64,000 bases of DNA, from the NCBI GenBank assembly GCA_030848705.1, contig JAUIZM010000017.1, forward strand, positions 62,001 to 126,000, in the 5' to 3' direction. Of this stretch, positions 56,991-64,000 are shown piece after piece. A program made the translations under genes and the position numbers. Position 1 is the stretch's first letter. Each line of letters starts with the position of its first letter. The notes under the pieces were generated by a model, which saw only the letters and a program-made list of their open reading frames with translations, had not been told where the DNA came from and ran no database searches. The stretch comes from Heracleum sosnowskyi (lineage: Eukaryota > Streptophyta > Magnoliopsida > Apiales > Apiaceae).

Positions 56991-57164
56991 ACAAAGTAAA
57001 ATTTATTTAATTGATTAACCTGAATAAAAACCTTAACAACAAACACGCACAAAGTAAGATTTATTTAATTGATTAACCTGAATAAAAACCTTAACAACAA
57101 ACACGCACAAAGTAAGATTTATTTAATTGATTAACCTGAATAAAAACCTTAACAACAAACATAG
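56991..57164 (+). repeat. Minisatellite, 3 x 58 bp, upstream of EXO70
   Basis: Units start ACAAAGTAAGATTTATTTAA at 56991, 57049 and 57107, with at most one or two differences. It lies about 1.0-1.2 kb upstream of the EXO70 ATG. Confidence 0.95.
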
Positions 57165-57519
57165 TCCTAGCATAGATTAACAAAAGAGGAAGAGGGAAGA
57201 GGAGTAGAGGTCAAGAGAATATCTAGAACTTGTCAAAGTCAGACAGAACACTTAGTCAAATAAATGACCAAGATTTCTACACAGCGGCGGCATATACGGG
57301 TAGGGTGCACCATACGTATTTAACATGAAGACACCCAATAATTTCCTCTCCCTTTTTCTTTTATTTATCATATATTTTAAAGTATACTGACACCCATTTA
57401 TTTAACTTTTTATTCATTTCTTGTTTTACACAAGCGTCCAACTTTTGTTGCTTCAATGTTGTCTTTCCACAAACAAGACTCTTCAATGGTCAAATCAAAT
57501 ACCCAATTGCCATTACAAC

Positions 57520-58191
57520 TATATAATAGTACTCTATTATCATAAACATTTAAGCATCTCTAGAAGTATAAATATTCTAGATTTAACATACTAGTATTTT
57601 TTTATATATTTATGTGCAATAAATATCAACAAGACTCCAAAAAGTTGCAGAAATCAGGTCTGTGAGAAAACTCCAAGCTAAAAATGGTCAAATCCTCTCT
57701 TAGATCATAAAACTTCAAAAGGGTCAGTTTGTTTCTTCAATTTTCTTCTTCTTGTATGTTTTTACTTGTAAAGATCTTAACTTTGATGGCTGTTTATCAA
57801 TCTTTTCTTTAGAAATCTGCTTCTATTCAACTTGTTTTCATCATCTTTAAGTCATATGTTATGCTAGTTTTGTGATTTGTCCATTCATTAGTCCGTGTCT
57901 ATTATTGGGTGTTTTACTGGAACACCCTCCAAGATTCTTGGGCTTGTGTGTCATAAACCTAATTTTTTAATATTTATTCTTCAACTCTTTTTTTTGATTG
58001 AATTTGCTTTTTTAGTACTTGATTAGTTATTTTTTCTTGGGGGGTTTGATATTTTTGAGTTGATTTTGGACTTGGGGCCATGTTTATGAATCTATACTAG
58101 GGTTTGATAGATTGAAATTTGTGGTGAAGTTCTTTTGTTCTTGAGTTGGGTGTGATTTAAACCTACTTGTGGGTTGTGTATATTTTATGCT
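57520..58191 (+). promoter_or_regulatory. EXO70 promoter/5' UTR region with possible UTR intron and uORF
   Basis: TATA-like motifs occur at 57520 (TATATAATAG) and 57604 (TATATTTATG). A donor-like GGTCAGTTTG at 57722 and acceptor-like ends TTTTTTAG (58015) or ATACTAG (58100) could bound a 5' UTR intron. If 58080-58100 is exonic it holds a six-codon upstream ORF (MFMNLY). None of these limits is proven from sequence alone. Confidence 0.4.
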
Positions 58192-60159
58192 ATGGAGGAG
58201 GATAGATCTGTGGTTCCATCTTTAGAAGGAGATGAGAATTTAATTGCTGCGGCGCAACATATTGTGAAGGCCTTGGAGACAAATAAGAATTTGACAAATG
58301 ATGCTAGAAAGCTCTTGCTGGAGCTTGGAACTCAATTGTCTAGCATCTCGAGAGCTCCGGAAAACAAAGAAGAGGAATTAAGTGAAATTGAAAAGCGGCT
58401 TAATTTAATTCATGACAAAGTTATGAATTGGGAGGTAGATGGAGAACAGTTAATGATATGGGATTGTGGGCCTGATGAAGCTAATGATTATGTGAAGGCT
58501 GTGGATGAAGCTCGTAGGTTGGCTGAAAGTTTGGAGGGTTTGAGTTTGAACAAAGATAGTGAAGAGAATGCACTTGCGAGGAAAGCTCATGAAGTTCTTC
58601 AGACAGCTATGGCTAGACTTGAGGAGGAACTTAAGCACATACTTGTTCAGAATAGGCAGCCTTTTGAGCCTGAGCACATGTCGTTTCGTTCAAGCGAAGA
58701 AGATACTTTGGATGATGGCTCAATTATCTCATTTGGAGATGATTCTGTTGATGACGGGCTTCAGAGAGACAGTGTTAGTAGAGGTGCAGAGGAATACACT
58801 ATTGACTTGATCCATCGTGATGTTATTCCTGATCTTAAATGCATTGTGAATTTAATGTTTGATTCAAAATATGGCCGGGAGTGCTCACAGGCATTTATCA
58901 GTGTCCGGAAAGATGCTTTGGATGACTGCCTCTTCATTCTTGAAGTGGAGAAATCAAGCATTGATGATGTCTTGAGGATGGAATGGGGCACTTTGAACTC
59001 CAAAATTAGGAGATGGATTCGAGCTATAAAGATATTTGTGAGGGTCTACCTTGCTAGTGAAAAATGGTTAGTAGATCAGGTATTTGGGGAGCTCGAATCA
59101 GTTAGTGCTCTATGTTTTGCAGAGTCATCAAAAGCCTCTATGCTGCAGCTTCTAAATTTTGCTGAAGCTATTGCTGTAGGTCCTCATCAACCAGAAAAGT
59201 TGCATAGGATTCTTGACATGTATGAAGTCCTGGCAGACCTTATTCCAGACATTGATACTCTATACAGTGATGAAACCGGATTAAATATCAAAAGTGAGTG
59301 CCAGGATGTTCTCAAGAGGTTGGGAGATTGTGCTAAGGCAACTTTTCTTGATTTCAAGAGTGCTGTGGCATCAAATGTGTCAACTAGCGCATTTGCTGGT
59401 GGTGGGATTCATCATCTCACAAGATATGTGATGAATTACTTAAGGACACTGACAGATTATAGTAATTCACTTAGTTCTCTCCTCAGGGACAATGATATGG
59501 ACGACCCCGCGTCATCTTCTCCAGACTCGAATCAAGCTACTGAAGAGGATAACAGCGTAAACTCCCCACACTATCTTTCTCCAATTTCCGTACACTTCAG
59601 ATCCCTTACTTCAATCTTGGAACACAATCTCATTGAAAAGTCCAAATTATACAAGGACAGTTCTTTGGGGTGCCTGTTCTTGATGAACAATATACATTAC
59701 ATGGCTGAAAAGGCTAAGAACTCCGACCTTAGAACAATCTTAGGGGATGATTGGATACGCAAGAATAACTGGAAATTCCAACACCATGCAATGGATTATG
59801 AGCGAGCTACATGGAGTTCTATTCTCTCTTTACTGAGGGACGAAGGTCTCTATAATTCTGGTTCAAATTCCATTTCAAAAACTCTTCTAAAGGAAAGGCT
59901 GCAGAGCTTTTATCTTGCATTTGAGGATGTTTACAAGAGTCAAACTGGATGGACAATCCCTGATATTCAGCTACGTGATGATCTTCGAATCTCAACATCT
60001 CTCAAGGTGATTCAGGCTTACAGGACTTTTGTAGGTAGACACACGAACCACATAAGTGACAAGCACATTAAGTACACTGCTGATGATCTCGAGAATCACC
60101 TCATGGATCTCTTTGAAGGTTCCCCAAGATCACTACAACACAGTTTCCACAGGAAATGA
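58192..60159 (+). CDS. EXO70: EXO70 exocyst subunit, probably EXO70E clade
   Basis: Single-exon ORF of 655 codons, typical of plant EXO70 paralogues outside the A clade. EXO70 is the exocyst subunit that binds membrane phospholipids and directs secretory vesicles to the plasma membrane; plant paralogues also act in autophagy-related traffic and defence. The N-terminus (about 1-150) is helical, with NLIAAAQHIVKALETNKNLT, LMIWDCGPDEANDYVKAVDE and RLEEELKHILVQNRQPFEPE. An acidic serine-rich linker follows (SFRSSEED, ISFGDDSVDDG). The EXO70 domain fills the rest: VIPDLKCIVNLMFDSKYGRE, MEWGTLNSKIRRWIRAIKIF, LLNFAEAIAVGPHQPEKLHR, HHLTRYVMNYLRTLTDYS, and FYLAFEDVYKSQTGWTIPD with VIQAYRTFVGRH at the end. 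ATG 58192 is chosen because the six codons before it start with TTG. Clade choice rests on memory of N-terminal style; membership in the EXO70 family is firm. Confidence 0.95.
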   Translation: MEEDRSVVPSLEGDENLIAAAQHIVKALETNKNLTNDARKLLLELGTQLSSISRAPENKEEELSEIEKRLNLIHDKVMNWEVDGEQLMIWDCGPDEANDYVKAVDEARRLAESLEGLSLNKDSEENALARKAHEVLQTAMARLEEELKHILVQNRQPFEPEHMSFRSSEEDTLDDGSIISFGDDSVDDGLQRDSVSRGAEEYTIDLIHRDVIPDLKCIVNLMFDSKYGRECSQAFISVRKDALDDCLFILEVEKSSIDDVLRMEWGTLNSKIRRWIRAIKIFVRVYLASEKWLVDQVFGELESVSALCFAESSKASMLQLLNFAEAIAVGPHQPEKLHRILDMYEVLADLIPDIDTLYSDETGLNIKSECQDVLKRLGDCAKATFLDFKSAVASNVSTSAFAGGGIHHLTRYVMNYLRTLTDYSNSLSSLLRDNDMDDPASSSPDSNQATEEDNSVNSPHYLSPISVHFRSLTSILEHNLIEKSKLYKDSSLGCLFLMNNIHYMAEKAKNSDLRTILGDDWIRKNNWKFQHHAMDYERATWSSILSLLRDEGLYNSGSNSISKTLLKERLQSFYLAFEDVYKSQTGWTIPDIQLRDDLRISTSLKVIQAYRTFVGRHTNHISDKHIKYTADDLENHLMDLFEGSPRSLQHSFHRK

Positions 60160-60860
60160 TCGTGAAGGACTGTAATGAATTCAATTATCTTGTAATAATT
60201 TTTGTGCATTTGCTTAACAGTATTTATAGTGCTATAGATCCGTAAGAACTTTCCTTGCTGTAAAACTTATGGGTAATTAGATTCATAATAATATTTATTT
60301 GGCTGGCATTACAGCAAATCTTTGCAATGTATTTGTCATAATTTTTGAATCATACTAGTGTGTTTAACCTGACTCGAGACTCGTTCTTACATGCGGTTCA
60401 TCTGATATAAATTTTCCTCAGAGTACCAAGTTGATTCCGTTATCACCCAAATTCATTTGTTCTAAGCAAATAGAACAGATTGCTTATGACCAGACTGGGT
60501 AGTTTATAATGCCTTTTGTCTAGTTATGAACATAATTCTTATGGCAAGGGTGGGTAGTCGTTCATGCCTTTGTTGTCTAGTTATGAGCTGAAGAGTGTGT
60601 TAAGTTGTGTGTGTGGGATGTTTCTATGTGGCCTGCTTAGCTATTTTTTCTTAATCAAGCTGCTTGACTCTTATTTGGTGTGCTTGTTGTGTGAGTTGTC
60701 TAACGTAAGAAAGATTAGTTTTGTAACGACTTTTTGTGGACAAGACTAATCCACCTATTCTTGTTTCCATCTTCAAGACTTTTTCAAAGGCTTTATTTTT
60801 CTGCAGGAGGTCTCCGCATTGTAATTTGGGTGCTGATATATGTTCACTCTAAATTAATAG
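60160..60860 (+). other. EXO70 3' flank
   Basis: Includes AATAAT-type stretches at 60195 and 60288 that could serve as polyadenylation signals. T/G-rich sequence (60560-60800) shows no gene. Confidence 0.4.
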
Positions 60861-61437
60861 TCGCAACTTGCACACCCTAATTTTTTAAATGTCTAAACTA
60901 ACCTCAACTCCTCAAGCGATAAATTATGTCAAATTTTTTTGGGATTGCAATATTTACCCACAATATATGTCAAATGTCATGAGAATTTAAACTCATACAA
61001 ATATATTAAAAATGAATATGTAATAAATGAACTTAATCTTAATATTTTTTATTAAAATTTATTAAATTTAGTATGAGATTTTCATATAAAATTATTATAT
61101 TTAAATGTCTTTAAATGCGAAAATAATATTTTAAATATACTTCACCAAAATATTCTTTTGAATTATTTCTACTACCGTTATTTGTATTTTATATCAAAGT
61201 AAAATACTATTACATAAAATAATAGTGCTAGGTGCTCATGTGAATGGTAAGTAAAATACAATTACATATAGTAATTTATATATTTATTTTAAATTTTATC
61301 TAAACTTTATGTATTTTTTTAAAACTTAAAATTAACAAAAGTTACAAAATCGCATTATTTAGCCGTTGCCAAGGAATTAGAAATGCAAAATAATAACGAA
61401 ATAGGGATATTTTAGTCCAATAATTAACTCCTTATTA
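60861..61437. other. AT-rich intergenic sequence
   Basis: Nothing supportable seen. Confidence 0.5.
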
Positions 61438-62381
61438 TCAATACTATTATATAATAGACGAAACATTAAAAGTTTGGTTGGTCGGTATGGTACATTGTGA
61501 TTTTACTTAATTGCCCTTATTTAACAATACTTCGTATTTTTACTTAATTAACCTTACTTATTTATAGAAATATATTACTAAACAATAATATTACCTATTT
61601 ATAATCAATTACCTTTTTCACCTAAAATACATTATTTTTTTCTATTTTTTCTAACAAATTCTCCTACTTTTTCAAATAAATCACGGGCAATTACCTTTTT
61701 AAACTAAAATATGTTAATTTTTTTATTTTTCCTTACTAAACCTCCCCCCTTTCCAAAAAAATCATGGACAAACTTTTACTTATTTATTTTTAAACATATT
61801 TTAATATTATAATTATTTTTTAAAAGTTTACCTATTTTAACATGTCTACTTATTTTTCTTAACAAATGAAATTACTAAAAATATTAAAATATAAATAATC
61901 AAATACCTATTTATAACCAATTAACTTTTCAGTTAAAACATATTATATATTTTTTCTAACAAAGCCCCTCACGGGAAATTGCCTTTTACAATTTAATTTT
62001 TCTATTGTTCTAACTAAAATCCGTTCTTTTTCCAAAAATATCACAGAAACCCTTTACTTATTTATTTTAAAACGTATTTAAATACTTTTAATTATTAAAT
62101 TTTAAAATCTTATTTTCCAAAAATATCACGGGCATTTACCTTTTTAAACTAAATATATGTTACAATTTTTTTTCTTACTAAAACCCCTCATTTCCCAAAA
62201 ATATAACGGGCAAACTCATACTTATTTATTTTAAAATTTGTTTTAATGTTTTTAATTAATTAAAAGTGTTTAGTTATTTTAACATGCCTACCTATTTTTT
62301 GCACAATTAAAATTAATAAAATATTAAAAAAATAAATAATAAAATAACAATTAACAATCCGTGCATCGCACGAGTTTTAAG
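61438..62381 (+). mobile_element. Small non-autonomous Helitron with internal repeats (copy 3)
   Basis: A|TCAATACTATTATATAATAG, ACGAAACATTAAAAG at the start; ends near CCGTGCATCGCACGAG TTTTAAG, with the final CTAG altered (GTAT). Internal repeats with ATCACGGGCAATTACC as in the other copies. Orientation opposite to the 55276 copy, with EXO70 between them. Confidence 0.82.
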
Positions 62382-64000
62382 TATATAAATAAGCGTAAGG
62401 GAGGAGATCTTATCCAAAACTTTGGTCGGTCACTATACTACCAAAAGTATACGATCCGTTGGATTATAAAACTATAAATATTCAAATAGATGAGGACCGT
62501 TAGATATAATATTAAAAATTGTATTTGATTAATAATAGGATATTATTTAAATACTAAAAGGTGTATTTTGATAATTTAAACAAATTATAAATGGGTTTTC
62601 TATATTGAATAGAAATCTTTATGTAAAAATTCGTAATTATCTTTTTTCTTTATTTTATGGATAGTTCCAGTTATATAATAATTATTAAACTATTATTAAA
62701 TTAAAAATAATTTTGTTAGCTTCGTGTGGGCTGTAAAATCGTTAAAATCCGTTGTCTAAAACTCAAGATAGAGCCCAAACAGTAAAGTTATTATCTAAAT
62801 TTTAATAATTTTTTTATTATTATTGTAGCATCAATTTAATTTTTTTCCTAATTCTTTTAAATTTATAAATTCTATGTTTATTTCAATAAAATATTAAAAC
62901 CAATTTAAGAAAAAATTAAAATCGATATGGTCCGTGTACGACCACTATACGACCAAATTAATTATTACAGTTAGATCTTAAATAGATCGATGAGAATTGT
63001 TAAATCTAATATTAAAAATTGTATCTGATTAATAATAGAATTATATTTAAATACTAAAAAGTGTATTTTGATAATTTAAAATTTTTCTATGTAAAAATTC
63101 TTAAATATATTTTCTCTTTAGTTTATGTATAGTTCCAGTTAGATAATAATTGTTAAACCAAATATCAGATAACAATTCATATCGATTACAATATTAAAAA
63201 TTATCAATATAATGCTCATGTCATAACAACAATGATACATGTGGACCCTAAGTTATAAGTTATAAGAGACTTAGGAGAACTCATCTACATGAATAAATTT
63301 AAGCATTTTTTTTTGAAGAAACGTAACAATTTGATTAATCCAAATTATAATTATATTATTTTACATATAACAAACATAAAAGGATAATATCAAAATATTA
63401 TTAAAATATTGAGGGTTTCATATTCATAAACAATAATTTTGAATATAATACTTAACCATATTTTCTTTTTGGTTTATGGGTCAACTGGTCAAGTTAGATA
63501 ATAATTATTAAACCATCGTTAAATTAAAGATAATTTCGTTAGTTTCACATGAGTTGTAAAATCGTCAAAATTCAATTTCTAAAACTCAGTATAGAACCCA
63601 AATAGTAAAGTGAGTATCTAAATTTTAATAAATATTTTTTTTTATAATTGCAGCACCAATTTATTTATTTTTCCACTAATTCTTTAAATATAGAAATTTT
63701 ATCTTTCTTTCAATAAAGTATTAAAATAAATTAAGAACAAATTCAAATCGATAAAGAATATAATAATATGAGAATAAAATTGTAGATAATCATAACATAA
63801 TTTTTATTCTGTTTAATAATTTTAAAGTAATAATGTATTTTAAAATTTTATATACACTATAAATAAAACCGAAACATTAAAAGTAAAAGTAGTTAGTAAG
63901 ATACTAATATCAGTATGTAATTGATATCCTTATTATATTAAACCCTTATATATAATAAACATAATAGTGATCCGATCCAGCTTTAAAAGAAGAACTATTA
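62382..64000 (+). repeat. Degenerate AT-rich repeats to the end of the window
   Basis: A block with AATATTAAAAATTGTATTTG and TAAAAGGTGTATTTTGATAA (from 62450) recurs near 62995, and a block with AGTTCCAGTTATATAATAAT through ACTCAAGATAGAGCCCAAAC (62660-62800) recurs near 63480-63620. Suggests diverged duplication of about 0.5-0.8 kb units. No coding sequence seen. Confidence 0.5.

Noticed and set aside
58174..58191. EXO70 start at the upstream TTG (58174)
   Set aside because: Not an ATG, no family similarity in the six extra residues; ATG 58192 is the natural start.

Overview
The window is nuclear DNA of a flowering plant, most likely a eudicot. Support comes from a plant-type EXO70 gene, the CACTA, Helitron, Ty1/copia and Ty3/gypsy elements, plant F-box remnants, and long AT-rich stretches with (AT)n microsatellites. 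The sequence alone does not fix the species. Only one gene looks intact: an intronless EXO70 exocyst-subunit gene at 58192-60159 (+), nearest in my judgement to the EXO70E clade. Nearly everything else is transposon DNA in several layers, or gene fragments carried by transposons.

Layout. 1-1367 is the 5' part of an internally deleted CACTA (En/Spm) element on the minus strand. 2252-8546 is a minus-strand Helitron holding exon-like pieces of host genes (boron transporter, probably cellulose synthase, others unidentified). Its empty site can be rebuilt from a flanking minisatellite. 9100-17160 holds F-box pseudogene copies in opposite orientation, a two-exon fragment of an HGH1-like armadillo gene, a MITE-like element and short tandem duplications. 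17329-18457 is a small Helitron with internal repeats. 19400-21760 holds a broken, tandemly duplicated plant-transposon-protein ORF.

21890-42312 is an Athila/Tat-like Ty3/gypsy element on the minus strand. Inside it sits a composite Ty1/copia (SIRE-like) insertion, 23092-38174, with two 1.25-1.27 kb LTRs, a decayed gag-pol, and a long extra ORF 3' of pol. The copia LTRs, and the leader of the extra ORF, contain arrays of TTCGATAGTTTT-type inverted repeats that I find the most intriguing structure of the window. 42313-46606 holds a non-coding LTR element flanked by an apparently perfect 518-bp duplication. 47005-53020 is a second large Helitron with another Helitron nested inside. 53021-57200 holds tandem duplications, AT-rich DNA, a third small Helitron and a 3 x 58-bp minisatellite. 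58192-60159 is EXO70, followed by a fourth small Helitron (61438-62381) and degenerate AT-rich repeats to the end.

How it fits together: this is a transposon-rich intergenic region beside one housekeeping or trafficking gene. The transposon proteins are nearly all broken by stops, frameshifts or internal deletions, so no autonomous element is evident. The gene fragments keep splice-like junctions and lie mostly in the same orientation as their carrier Helitron, as expected of DNA capture. All calls come from reading the sequence; no database search was run.
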